Positions 1 through 7,776 of a stretch of 39,920 nucleotides of DNA are shown here, piece after piece; position 1 is the first letter of the stretch; every line of letters begins with the position of its first letter. Under the pieces are notes generated by a model. It searched no databases, was not told the DNA's origin, and saw nothing but the letters and a program-made list of their open reading frames with translations. Source of the DNA: JAAFHN01 sp031421855 (GTDB taxonomy: Bacteria > Pseudomonadota > Gammaproteobacteria > Burkholderiales > Burkholderiaceae_C); contig JANOPN010000117.1 of NCBI GenBank assembly GCA_031421855.1, forward strand, positions 1-39,920, in the 5' to 3' direction. The position numbers were made by a program, and so were the translations under genes.

Positions 1-19
1 GACCCGACCCCACCTTCTT

Positions 20-37
20 TGCGACATTTCTGTCGCA
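20..37. promoter_or_regulatory. 7-bp perfect inverted repeat near left edge
   Basis: TGCGACA and TGTCGCA are separated by TTTC, giving an 18-bp perfect dyad. It has no T-run on either strand, so a protein-binding site or a short hairpin is likelier than an intrinsic terminator. It lies downstream of the DUF72 gene, and its owner may lie outside the window. Confidence 0.35.
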
Positions 38-64
38 TTCACGGATCGAATCTAATCAATATTT

Positions 65-98
65 ATAGCAACAAATTCAATGAGTCCGGAGACCAGAG
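65..98 (+). repeat. dispersed 34-bp repeat, copy 1 (diverged)
   Basis: This copy begins ATAGCAAC, has TTCAATGAG in the middle and ends GGAGACCAGAG. It matches the copies at 11033, 29613 and 39321 on the same strand and those at 7894 and 28398 on the other strand. It is the most diverged of the six. Read in the phase used by the genic copies it gives IATNSMS. It lies 25 bp past the stop codon of the minus-strand DUF72 gene. Confidence 0.6.
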
Positions 99-123
99 CC
101 TGATTTTGATGAAAAATAAGGCC

Positions 124-1200
124 TTACGCGGCCAAAACAGCCTCAGCCAGCGCTTCCACTGATTTTGGCGCGCTGCCTTCGGCTTTGTTGTTGATCGTGA
201 CCAAAACTTGGTGCCCGGCGCGGGCGGTGGCGGCGATGACTTTGGCTAAGCCGTCTCGGGTGATGGGGTCGGGGTCAACGAGTTGGTTGAAGGGCTCGTA
301 CTGGTTTTTTGCCGCCGCGTAACCAAACCTGCCGTGGCGGCTATGCAAACTCCAGCGCGCAACGAGCGGACCGGGCCAAAGTGCGCGCAGCATCGGCAGT
401 TGACCATTGATATCGGGCATTTTGGCGTGCAGACCCAGGCAGTAGCTGGCGTTTTGGCGCTTAAGTGCCTGCGCAAACTGCGGGCCAAACTGATCGGCGG
501 CAATCCATGCGGTGTCGCGCACCTCGACGGCCAGCACCGCGTTGGGCGAATGCGCAGCCCAATCGCTGCGCATGGCCTGCAAATGCGCCAGCATGCGCTC
601 AAGCATCTCAATGGCAGGGCGCAAGTCGTCGAGCCAATGCGCGGGCAATGGCGAGAGCTGAAACACCAAAGCCCCAAGCGAATCGCCAAGGCCATGCGCG
701 GCGCTCTGGAGGGCTTCAAGCCAAGCCAGTTCAGGGCTTAAAAACGTGGGGTTGAGCCCCGTCGAGCGACCCTGCGCGTCTCGCACCGTGGCATCACAGA
801 TGCTTGCAGGCGCTTTGACGACGAATCGAAACGAAGGACTAGTCTCGGCAGCGGTGGTGGCTTGCCCGACTTGCTTGGCAAACTGAGCGTACTGAGCCGA
901 TGTGAGCGGCCGATAAAAGGCGCGGTCCAAGCTGACCGTGCGCAACAACGGATGCCGCGAATAGCCCTCAAGGCCATGTTTGGCAAGCGTCGGCGCATCG
1001 TACTCAGCGCCGTAAACCAGGCCATTCCAACCTGGAAAGCTCCACGACGAGGTGCCCAATCGCAGGTTTGGCGGCATTTGCGATGCCAACGCGAGCACAT
1101 TCGCACCTTGCGGCTGCGCCAGCACGCTGTCATTGGCCCTTGAAGACCGGCGGGGCTTCTTCTTGACTTCGGGCTCATGCCCAAACAAGTCTGTGCTCAA
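124..1200 (-). CDS. DUF72 family protein (YecE-like)
   Basis: The 358-residue protein carries DUF72 hallmarks: LGTSSWSFPGW near residue 50, an AFYRPLTSAQY stretch, FVVKAP, and AVEVRDTAW near residue 225. The fold is a TIM barrel of unknown biochemical activity; family members are soluble and cytoplasmic. The first 40 residues are basic and low in complexity, ahead of the domain. The start overlaps the stop of the upstream phoH-type gene by 4 bases (1197-1200), so the two are probably translated from one message. No function beyond family membership can be inferred. Confidence 0.85.
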   Translation of the reverse strand: MSTDLFGHEPEVKKKPRRSSRANDSVLAQPQGANVLALASQMPPNLRLGTSSWSFPGWNGLVYGAEYDAPTLAKHGLEGYSRHPLLRTVSLDRAFYRPLTSAQYAQFAKQVGQATTAAETSPSFRFVVKAPASICDATVRDAQGRSTGLNPTFLSPELAWLEALQSAAHGLGDSLGALVFQLSPLPAHWLDDLRPAIEMLERMLAHLQAMRSDWAAHSPNAVLAVEVRDTAWIAADQFGPQFAQALKRQNASYCLGLHAKMPDINGQLPMLRALWPGPLVARWSLHSRHGRFGYAAAKNQYEPFNQLVDPDPITRDGLAKVIAATARAGHQVLVTINNKAEGSAPKSVEALAEAVLAA

Positions 1201-2933
1201 AGCACCTCACTTGCAAAGTCAGCCAAGCGCGAGCGCTCACCGCGCGCCAGCGTCACATGCCCGCCGTGCGCCCAGCCTTTGAAGCGGTCAACGGCGAAGG
1301 TCAGGCCGCTGGAGCCTTCGGTTAAATAAGGTGTGTCGATCTGAGCTAAGTTGCCCATGCAAACAATTTTGGTGCCTGGCCCGGCGCGGGTGATCAGGGT
1401 CTTCATTTGTTTGGGTGTCATGTTTTGGGCTTCGTCAATGATGACCCATTTGTTCATGAAGGTGCGCCCACGCATGAAGTTCATGCTCTTGATTTTGATG
1501 CGGCTGCGCAGCAAGTCGTTGCTCGCGGCGCGGCCCCATTCGCCGTGGCCCGAGGTGTCGTTTTTGCTCAAAAACTCCAAATTGTCGTCAAGCGCACCCA
1601 TCCAGGGGCCCATTTTTTCTTCCTCGGTGCCTGGCAAGAAGCCAATGTCTTCGCCGACGCTGACTGTGGCGCGGGTGACGATGATTTCGCTGTATCGGCG
1701 CTCCTCCAGCACTTGTGATAACCCGGCCGCCAAAGCCATGAGGGTCTTGCCGGTGCCCGCAGTTCCTGCCAAGGTGACGAAGTCCACTTCAGGGTCCATG
1801 AGCAAATTGAGCGCGAAGTTTTGCTCGCGGTTTTTGGCGGTAACGCCCCAAACCGCGTGTTTTGGGTTACCAAAGTCGCGAATGGTCTCAATGACTGCCG
1901 AGCGGCCTCGCACCTCGGTGACGCGGGCCAAAAGCGGCTGCTCGCCCGGTGTGTCGAGGTGTAAAAACTGGTTGATCAACAACTCACCCGTCAGTGGGCC
2001 GCTGACGCGGTAGAAATGATGCCCGCCTTGCTGCCAGCTCTCCATGCCCTTGCCGTGAGTTGACCAAAAGTCGGCTGGCAGCGCGCGGGTGCCGGGGTAC
2101 AGCATCTCGTCGTCGGCCAAGGTTTTGTCATTTTGATAGTCCTCGGCAGCCATGCCCATGGCGCGCGCCTTGATGCGCATGTTGATGTCGTTGGACACCA
2201 AGACGACGTCACGGTTCGCATGCGCCTTCACCAAGGCATACACCACCCCCAAAATCTGGTTGTCGGCCTTGCCTTGGGGCAAGCTCAACGGCAGCTCATA
2301 CGGCAGCGATTGAGTCTGGAAAAACAATCGACCCGACGCGTCCACATAGCCCGTGCCATTGAGCGCCAAACCGTCGGACATGTCAGGGCGATCCGCGCTG
2401 GCTGTGGCCGCGAGTGCATCCAAGCTTCGGCTGACTTGGCGGGCGTTGCGGGCGACTTCAGTCATGCCTTTTTTGTGGCCATCGAGCTCTTCTAGCGTGA
2501 TCATCGGCAAAAACACGTCGTGCTCTTCAAACCGAAACAAGCACATGGGGTCGTGCATCAGCACATTGGTGTCGAGCACAAAGAGCTTGGCCGGCCCGCT
2601 CGAGCGCAAACGAACGGATTTGACGGCAGGTTTGGTGGGCAATTTAACTGCAGCCGCTGGCGCAGGCGCAGCCTTTGCGATCGGTTTCGCCGATTTGGCC
2701 GTTGAAGCGCCGACGGGCTCGGAGCGGGCATTCTTGGCGACGCTATCATTAACATAGCTGTCAGGCGAATGAACTCGGCGACCAAGGGCTGATTTATCGT
2801 CAAAAACAGGTTTGACGCCCTCAATTTTGCCTGGCGCGCGCGCAAAAGGCTTGGGCGTGGTGCCTGTTTCGCCAGAGGCCAAGTCGGTGCGAACCTTGTC
2901 GGCGCGCTGGGTGGGGGCTTTGGGTAATGGCAT
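1197..2933 (-). CDS. PIN-PhoH fusion ATPase (PhoH family)
   Basis: The 578-residue protein has three parts. A basic, Ala/Pro/Lys-rich N-terminal stretch (about 1-112) looks disordered. A PIN-type RNase domain starts at FVLDTNVLMHDP (Asp121) and continues through EELDGHKKG and VVLVSNDINMRIKA. A C-terminal PhoH ATPase has a Walker A motif GTAGTGKT near residue 390 and a Walker B-like WVIIDEAQNM. PhoH2-type PIN-PhoH proteins are described as ATP-dependent RNA helicase/ribonucleases. A role in RNA turnover is inferred from the family. The gene is followed, with a 4-base overlap, by the DUF72 gene. A bidirectional hairpin terminator (2978-3011) separates it from the gene upstream. Confidence 0.9.
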   Translation of the reverse strand: MPLPKAPTQRADKVRTDLASGETGTTPKPFARAPGKIEGVKPVFDDKSALGRRVHSPDSYVNDSVAKNARSEPVGASTAKSAKPIAKAAPAPAAAVKLPTKPAVKSVRLRSSGPAKLFVLDTNVLMHDPMCLFRFEEHDVFLPMITLEELDGHKKGMTEVARNARQVSRSLDALAATASADRPDMSDGLALNGTGYVDASGRLFFQTQSLPYELPLSLPQGKADNQILGVVYALVKAHANRDVVLVSNDINMRIKARAMGMAAEDYQNDKTLADDEMLYPGTRALPADFWSTHGKGMESWQQGGHHFYRVSGPLTGELLINQFLHLDTPGEQPLLARVTEVRGRSAVIETIRDFGNPKHAVWGVTAKNREQNFALNLLMDPEVDFVTLAGTAGTGKTLMALAAGLSQVLEERRYSEIIVTRATVSVGEDIGFLPGTEEEKMGPWMGALDDNLEFLSKNDTSGHGEWGRAASNDLLRSRIKIKSMNFMRGRTFMNKWVIIDEAQNMTPKQMKTLITRAGPGTKIVCMGNLAQIDTPYLTEGSSGLTFAVDRFKGWAHGGHVTLARGERSRLADFASEVL

Positions 2934-2977
2934 GGTGGGGTAATGTTGAGACGATGGTGAAAATTCAGCGCTTAAAA

Positions 2978-3011
2978 CGAAAAAAACCGCCCAATTGGGG
3001 CGGCTTTTTTC
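2978..3011. terminator. bidirectional intrinsic terminator
   Basis: The CCGCCC/GGGCGG stem (2987-2992 with 2998-3003) has a 5-nt loop. It is preceded by an A-run (T-run on the minus strand) and followed by CTTTTTT on the plus strand. It sits 18 bp after the bcp stop and 44 bp before the phoH-type start, so it most likely ends the minus-strand bcp transcript. Confidence 0.85.
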
Positions 3012-3028
3012 GAGGAGGGGTTAGCCAC

Positions 3029-3547
3029 TTAGGCCGCGACAACAGCCGCAGTTGCTGCAGTGGCCGAGGCTGCCGTCGCCTTTTTGAGCGCCTTGACGGC
3101 CTTGATGACTTCCTCGACATGGCCAGGCACCTTGAGGCCGCGCCACTCTTCGCGCAAAACGCCATCCGGGCCGATCAAAAATGTGCTGCGTTCGATGCCT
3201 TTGACTTTTTTGCCGTACATGATCTTGTTTTTGACGACGCCAAAACCGTGACACATTTTCTCTTCGGTGTCGGCAATCAACTCAAAAGGCAACTCCAACT
3301 TGAGTTTGAACTCGTCGTGTGACTTCATGTTGTCGCGGCTCACACCAAACACTTGGGCACCCGCTTTGACGAAGTCTTTGTACTTGTCACGAAATTGCAT
3401 GGCCTCGGTCGTGCAGCCTGGGGTGTTGTCTTTGGGGTAAAAGTAGAGCACCAATGGCTGGCCAAGATAGGTTTGATTCGTGATGGTCGCGCCGCCAGTG
3501 GCTTTCGCTTCGAATTCAGGAATGGATTTATTGAGGACGACTGCCAT
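3029..3547 (-). CDS. bcp: peroxiredoxin, Bcp/PrxQ family
   Basis: The 172-residue thiol peroxidase would reduce hydroperoxides in the cytoplasm. The peroxidatic cysteine is Cys45 in YPKDNTPGCTTEA. In many Bcp proteins the resolving Cys lies five residues later; here that position is Met50, so this looks like a 1-Cys or atypical variant. The next cysteine is in EEKMCHGFGV. The C-terminus ends in an alanine-rich tail of about 20 residues (KKATAASATAATAAVVAA) beyond the usual fold. It appears to be a single-gene unit, closed by the terminator at 2978-3011. No gene was seen in the 285 bp upstream. Confidence 0.9.
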   Translation of the reverse strand: MAVVLNKSIPEFEAKATGGATITNQTYLGQPLVLYFYPKDNTPGCTTEAMQFRDKYKDFVKAGAQVFGVSRDNMKSHDEFKLKLELPFELIADTEEKMCHGFGVVKNKIMYGKKVKGIERSTFLIGPDGVLREEWRGLKVPGHVEEVIKAVKALKKATAASATAATAAVVAA

Positions 3548-3804
3548 GTAGAAAACCTCTGCTCAGAACTGCGCAAACGGCATGCAGCGCAACCCACCCC
3601 CTGGACTGCACTTGCACCGTTACAACACAACCCAGAATTTTAACCGATTCGTGTGGGTTCGTTTTGACAAGGCGATGCGATTTGGACCACAATGCCGCCC
3701 GCAAATCGCGGGTAATCCCTAGATTGAAAGCATACCAGCGGGACTTGAGCAAAATTGTCCCAGCAAGGCGCAGCGACGACGACAGTGCAAGCAGCACGGC
3801 TAGG

Positions 3805-3819
3805 AGCCGCAACGCGGCT
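3805..3819. terminator. hairpin after the epimerase-like gene (weak terminator candidate)
   Basis: AGCCGC and GCGGCT pair perfectly around AAC, 14 bp past the stop codon at 3833. There is no T-run, so termination would be factor-dependent if it happens here. A second small stem, CCCGC/GCGGG, is at 3698-3712. The rest of the gap 3548-3832 holds no convincing gene and presumably carries the bcp promoter. Confidence 0.35.
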
Positions 3820-3832
3820 GGGGCGGTTTTGC

Positions 3833-4312
3833 TTAAGTCCCACCCAGCAAGAGTTCGGGGGGTGCTTGCACCAGTTCAATCAACACACCCTCCCCCGCGA
3901 TGGGGAATTCGTCGTTGTGTTTGGGGTGAACAAAGGTGATGTCATGCCCCGCCGCACCCTTGCGAATCCCGCCAGGGGCGAAGCGCACGCCCTGCGCGCT
4001 CAGCCACGCCACGGCAACGACCAAATCGTCAACCCACAGGCCAACGTGATTCAGTGGCGTTGTGTGCACGGCGGGCTTTTTATCGGGATCGAGCGGTTGC
4101 ATGAGGTCAACCTCGACCGCGTGCATGCCGGTGCCTATTTCGCAAATGTCTTCGTCAACGTTTTCCCGCTCGCTGACGAAATTCGACTTCACGGTCAGGC
4201 CAAACATATCAACCCACAAATGTCGAAGGCGCGCTTTGTCCAGCCCGCCAATCGCGATTTGTTGAACACCCAAGATGCGAAAAGGCCGTTTGCCCACTTG
4301 AGTAGCGATCAT
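3833..4312 (-). CDS. VOC-family protein, probable methylmalonyl-CoA epimerase
   Basis: The 159-residue protein has two vicinal-oxygen-chelate repeats. The second half resembles methylmalonyl-CoA epimerases: LNHVGLWVDD (metal-ligand His), then ITFVHPK and GVLIELVQ (ligand Glu). This enzyme interconverts the (S) and (R) forms of methylmalonyl-CoA between propionyl-CoA carboxylase and the mutase, both encoded in this block. One oddity is that the first ligand His of known epimerases (in a DHVA-type motif) reads QQIAIG here, and the second ligand position is acidic. Either the metal site differs or the protein is another VOC enzyme. Its start overlaps the phosphatase stop by 4 bases, so it is the last gene of the minus-strand unit. 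Confidence 0.65.
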   Translation of the reverse strand: MIATQVGKRPFRILGVQQIAIGGLDKARLRHLWVDMFGLTVKSNFVSERENVDEDICEIGTGMHAVEVDLMQPLDPDKKPAVHTTPLNHVGLWVDDLVVAVAWLSAQGVRFAPGGIRKGAAGHDITFVHPKHNDEFPIAGEGVLIELVQAPPELLLGGT

Positions 4313-5577
4313 TTGATGTGCAGCTTTTGAGAATTGGGGCCGTCACCGCCGACACGCAGGCTGTCAAACGCGATAACCTGCTCTTGCACGACCTGCCCAC
4401 TCACATTTTTAAGCTGCAGCGCGAGTGCGCGTGTAGCCCAGTCGATCTCCACGGTGCCAAAGTGCAAGTGCGTCACCAACCCACCCATTCGGTTTGGTCC
4501 GGGTTCATTGGCGGTTTCCCAAGTGTGGGTCATGCCGCTTGATGTCATCTCGGTCAGCGTGTACGGCGCGCCTTGGCGGTCACGGTAGATCGCGCCAATG
4601 TGTCGGTCACCCGACAACATCACGACACCGTTGGCCTGGGTGCGTGCAATGGTGTCGAACAGCCGCTGACGCTCCAAGGGAAACAATCCCCATCGCTCCC
4701 AGCCGTGGCCCTCAGCCAAGACTTGCAGGCTAGACACGATGAGACGCAAATCTGCGGGTTGTCGAAGTTGCGCTTCAAGCCATTGCCATTGCAGCTCGCC
4801 CAGCATGGTTTTGGATGGATCCGCGTCGGGCACATAGCGCTCTTTGCCGGGCGCATCGCGCTGATCGGTCTTGCGCCACGCTGAGCGAAACCAGCGGGTG
4901 TCGGGCATGATGACTTGAACGCGTTGCCCAGCCGGGCCGAACACTTGCGACGAATAAACGCCATCACGCCAGTTGCGCGGATCGCTGGCAGCGACTCGCC
5001 AAAACCGCATGAAGTAATTTTTACTCTCCTGCTTGGCTGGAAACTCGGCTCCGCCGTCGTTGAGGCCATAGTCATGGTCGTCCCACACCGCCATGTGGGC
5101 CACACTGTCGCGCAGCGCCGCAAAACTCGGGCTTGCTGCGAGGGTGCGGTAAGCCTCATCCAGCGCCGACAATTGAAACGGCTGCTTGCTGGCATAGACG
5201 TTGTCGCCCGAAAAAAGCACCAAACCTGGCTGGTCTGCGCGAACTGAGTCGAGCATGCTCAGCGGTTTGGTTTGGTCAATGCACGAAACCACCGCGATCC
5301 GCTGCAAAGCGCCGTTCGCCGCGACTCCCGCGCGCTTGGCCTGTGCCCCACGGGTTGGGGGGGCGGCTTCGATACCCGCGCGTCGAATGGGTGGCGCGGC
5401 CTGGTTGAGCGGTGGTTGCGGGGCAGTTGGGCCGCTGGCGCAGCCCACTGACCCCACCGAGGCGACTGCGGCGACGCTAGCGGCAACGCCCAACAACGCG
5501 ACGCGACGAGTCGGCTCGGAATTCAAAGGCGCATCGCTTGGGAAATCAGGCGCTTGTGGCTTGGGTGGGAAAGACAT
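4309..5577 (-). CDS. PhoD-like metallophosphatase, exported
   Basis: The 422-residue protein starts with a Pro/Ser-rich stretch, then TRRVALLGVAASVAAVA, a twin-arginine-like signal, followed by a possible lipobox around SVGC. The catalytic domain has FSGDNVY, VWDDHDYG and MLSGDRHIG, the metal-binding motifs of the PhoD/metallophosphatase superfamily. The likely role is phosphomonoester or phosphodiester hydrolysis outside the cytoplasmic membrane; the substrate is unknown. It lies 9 bp downstream of pccA and overlaps the epimerase-like gene by 4 bases, so it is embedded in the propionate unit although it has no obvious link to that pathway. Confidence 0.8.
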   Translation of the reverse strand: MSFPPKPQAPDFPSDAPLNSEPTRRVALLGVAASVAAVASVGSVGCASGPTAPQPPLNQAAPPIRRAGIEAAPPTRGAQAKRAGVAANGALQRIAVVSCIDQTKPLSMLDSVRADQPGLVLFSGDNVYASKQPFQLSALDEAYRTLAASPSFAALRDSVAHMAVWDDHDYGLNDGGAEFPAKQESKNYFMRFWRVAASDPRNWRDGVYSSQVFGPAGQRVQVIMPDTRWFRSAWRKTDQRDAPGKERYVPDADPSKTMLGELQWQWLEAQLRQPADLRLIVSSLQVLAEGHGWERWGLFPLERQRLFDTIARTQANGVVMLSGDRHIGAIYRDRQGAPYTLTEMTSSGMTHTWETANEPGPNRMGGLVTHLHFGTVEIDWATRALALQLKNVSGQVVQEQVIAFDSLRVGGDGPNSQKLHIK

Positions 5578-5586
5578 GTTGGGGCC

Positions 5587-7626
5587 TCAAACAAATTCAA
5601 TGATGACTTGATCCACCGCGAGGCTATCACCCTTGCTGGCTTGCACCTTGGACACCACACCGTCTTGGGTGGCGACCAAGATGTTTTCCATTTTCATGGC
5701 TTCAATCACCGCCAAGCGCTCACCAGCTTGCACCGTTTGGCCAGCGGTGACGGCAACTTGCACCAGCAAACCCGGCATGGGCGAGAGCAAAAATTTGCTC
5801 AAATCGGGGGGTGATTTTTTAGGCATCAGGCGTTGGTACGTGGCTACTTTTTGCGGCAACACCAACGCATCGAGCTGCGCGCCGTTGTGGCGCACCCTCA
5901 GCACCAAGGGTTTGCCTTTGACATCACGCTCAATCTGCGCCGTGAAGTCTTGACCATTGCAGCGGCCATGCATGCGCAAGTCGCCCATTTGCCAGCCACT
6001 CTCGAATTCATAGCACTGGGAGCCCAAGATCAGGCGACCAGCGCCCCTTTTGGCATCAAATTCAGCCACTTCACAGGCCCACGACTGATCGGACGTCGCA
6101 TCCAGGACGGTCCAGCGGTTTTGCGCGCTCACCTCGTGTCCGGCCAGTTGTCCACTGATTTCTACCGACCGAGCGCGGCCCTTGCAGCGCACAAAACAAG
6201 CCAGCGCTGCTAAAAAACCAGCATCTGCGTGCACGACATCGGTCACTTTGAAGCCTGAACCGTAGTGCTCAGCGATGAAGCCAGTATTGAAGTCGCCAGC
6301 CACGAACTGGGGGTGGGCAACGAGCGCAGATTGAAACGGGATGTTGCTGCTCACGCCACGAATGACGAAACCATCGAGTGCTGCTCCCATTTTCTCGATG
6401 GCGTCAAGTCGATCCTTGCCGTGGACGATCAATTTGGCGATCATCGAGTCGTAAAATATGGGGATTTCGCCGCCGTCAATCACCCCGGTGTCAACCCGCA
6501 CGCCCATGAGTTGCGACACATCGCCTTGGTGCATGGATGTGGGCGGTGGCTGAAAGCGCGTCAAGCGCCCGGTGGAGGGTAAGAAATTGCGGTACGGGTC
6601 TTCTGCGTTGATTCGGCACTCAATGGCCCAGCCATCTCGGCGAACGTCGGCCTGTTTGATTGGCAAGTGCTCGCCCGCCGCCACTCGAATCATGAGCTCA
6701 ACCAAGTCCAGCCCCGTGATGCACTCGGTGACCGGGTGCTCGACTTGCAGCCGAGTGTTCATCTCCAAGAAGTAAAAGCTTTGGTCTTTGCCGACCACAA
6801 ACTCAACCGTGCCTGCGCTTTGGTAACTCACCGCTCGGGCGAGCGCCACCGCTTGTTCGCCCATGGCTTTGCGGGTGGCGTCTGAGATGAAGGGTGACGG
6901 CGCTTCCTCAATGACTTTTTGGTGGCGGCGCTGAATTGAGCATTCACGCTCATTCAGGTACACCAAGTTGCCATGCGCGTCGCCCAAAACCTGAATTTCA
7001 ATGTGGCGTGGCTCCTCGACAAATTTCTCGATGAACACCCGGTCGTCGCCAAAGCTGTTTCGCGCCTCGTTGCGACAGCTCTCGAAGCCGTCAAACGCCT
7101 CGCTGTCGTTGAACGCAACCCGAAGCCCCTTGCCGCCGCCACCTGCGCTGGCCTTGATCATCACCGGGTAGCCAATGCCTTTAGCGATCTCAACGGCCTG
7201 AGTCGATGAGTCAATCGCTTCGTTGAAGCCCGGAATGCAGTTCACACCCGCTGCATTGGCCAGCCTTTTGGAAGCGATCTTGTCGCCCATCGCGGCAATT
7301 GAGTGGTGCTTGGGGCCAATAAAAATAAGCCCCTCGGCTTCAACACGTTCGGAAAATGCCGCGTTTTCACTCAAAAACCCGTAGCCTGGATGGATGGCCT
7401 GCGCGCCAGTTTGCTTGGCAGCAGCGATGATTTTGTCAGCGCGCAAATAGCTCTCGCGGGACGGCGCAGCGCCGATGTGAACCGCCTCGTCGGCCATCTG
7501 CACATGGCGTGCATCTTTGTCGGCATCCGAGTAAACGGCCACAGTGGCAATGCCCATGCGTTTAGCAGTGGCCATCACCCTGCAGGCGATTTCACCACGG
7601 TTGGCGATGAGGATTTTTGTAAACAT
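5587..7626 (-). CDS. pccA: propionyl-CoA carboxylase, biotin carboxylase/carrier (alpha) subunit
   Basis: The 679-residue protein begins with the biotin-carboxylase signature MFTKILIANRGEIACRV. It has the ATP-grasp glycine loop KASAGGGGKG and RDCSIQRR-type residues (NERECSIQRRHQKV), and ends with a biotinyl domain, EAMKM, with Lys645 as the biotin site. With PccB (9461-10993) it would carboxylate propionyl-CoA to (S)-methylmalonyl-CoA. The SD AAGGAG at 7633-7638 is 6 bases from the ATG. That SD lies inside the last codons of a 39-codon upstream ORF whose stop TAA ends 3 bases before the pccA start. hipBA separates it from pccB. Confidence 0.93.
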   Translation of the reverse strand: MFTKILIANRGEIACRVMATAKRMGIATVAVYSDADKDARHVQMADEAVHIGAAPSRESYLRADKIIAAAKQTGAQAIHPGYGFLSENAAFSERVEAEGLIFIGPKHHSIAAMGDKIASKRLANAAGVNCIPGFNEAIDSSTQAVEIAKGIGYPVMIKASAGGGGKGLRVAFNDSEAFDGFESCRNEARNSFGDDRVFIEKFVEEPRHIEIQVLGDAHGNLVYLNERECSIQRRHQKVIEEAPSPFISDATRKAMGEQAVALARAVSYQSAGTVEFVVGKDQSFYFLEMNTRLQVEHPVTECITGLDLVELMIRVAAGEHLPIKQADVRRDGWAIECRINAEDPYRNFLPSTGRLTRFQPPPTSMHQGDVSQLMGVRVDTGVIDGGEIPIFYDSMIAKLIVHGKDRLDAIEKMGAALDGFVIRGVSSNIPFQSALVAHPQFVAGDFNTGFIAEHYGSGFKVTDVVHADAGFLAALACFVRCKGRARSVEISGQLAGHEVSAQNRWTVLDATSDQSWACEVAEFDAKRGAGRLILGSQCYEFESGWQMGDLRMHGRCNGQDFTAQIERDVKGKPLVLRVRHNGAQLDALVLPQKVATYQRLMPKKSPPDLSKFLLSPMPGLLVQVAVTAGQTVQAGERLAVIEAMKMENILVATQDGVVSKVQASKGDSLAVDQVIIEFV

Positions 7627-7629
7627 GGC

Positions 7630-7749
7630 TTACTCCTTGGTGCTCACGAAATCGCCTGCACGCGCTTTGCGCGCCACGCAATTTGGCTTCGCCGCTGCGC
7701 CGCTTTGCGGCTGGTCACCACGGTTGGCGATGAGGATTTTTGTGAACAT
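7630..7749 (-). CDS. 39-codon upstream ORF duplicating the pccA 5' end (possible leader peptide)
   Basis: The ATG is at 7749, with GGAG 8 bases upstream, and the TAA is at 7630-7632, 3 bases before the pccA ATG. The first residues are MFTKILIANRG, identical to PccA; the DNA matches over 35 nt with one mismatch (TTC for TTT). The remainder (DQPQSGAAAKPNCVARK, then ARAGDFVSTKE) is unrelated to PccA. The DNA carries two short GC stems with AAA loops (GCCGC/GCGGC and CGCGC/GCGCG). Its last codons, AAG GAG, are the pccA Shine-Dalgarno, so translating ribosomes would cover it. Expression is not shown. Confidence 0.5.
   Translation of the reverse strand: MFTKILIANRGDQPQSGAAAKPNCVARKARAGDFVSTKE
7715..7749 (-). 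repeat. 35-bp duplication of the pccA start region
   Basis: Positions 7715-7749 and 7592-7626 agree at 34 of 35 bases on the minus strand, from the ATG through the GTGA after codon 11. The three bases before each ATG (GCC) also match. This is a direct repeat, 123 bp apart. Confidence 0.9.
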
Positions 7750-7776
7750 GGCAATGTCTCCGGGTACTGTTTTAAA

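Noticed and set aside
3528..3812. 94-codon minus-strand frame with a hydrophobic start (MRLLAVLLALSSSLRLAG)
   Set aside because: It overlaps the bcp start, has no SD or family resemblance, and its hydrophobic part comes from hairpin-rich intergenic DNA.
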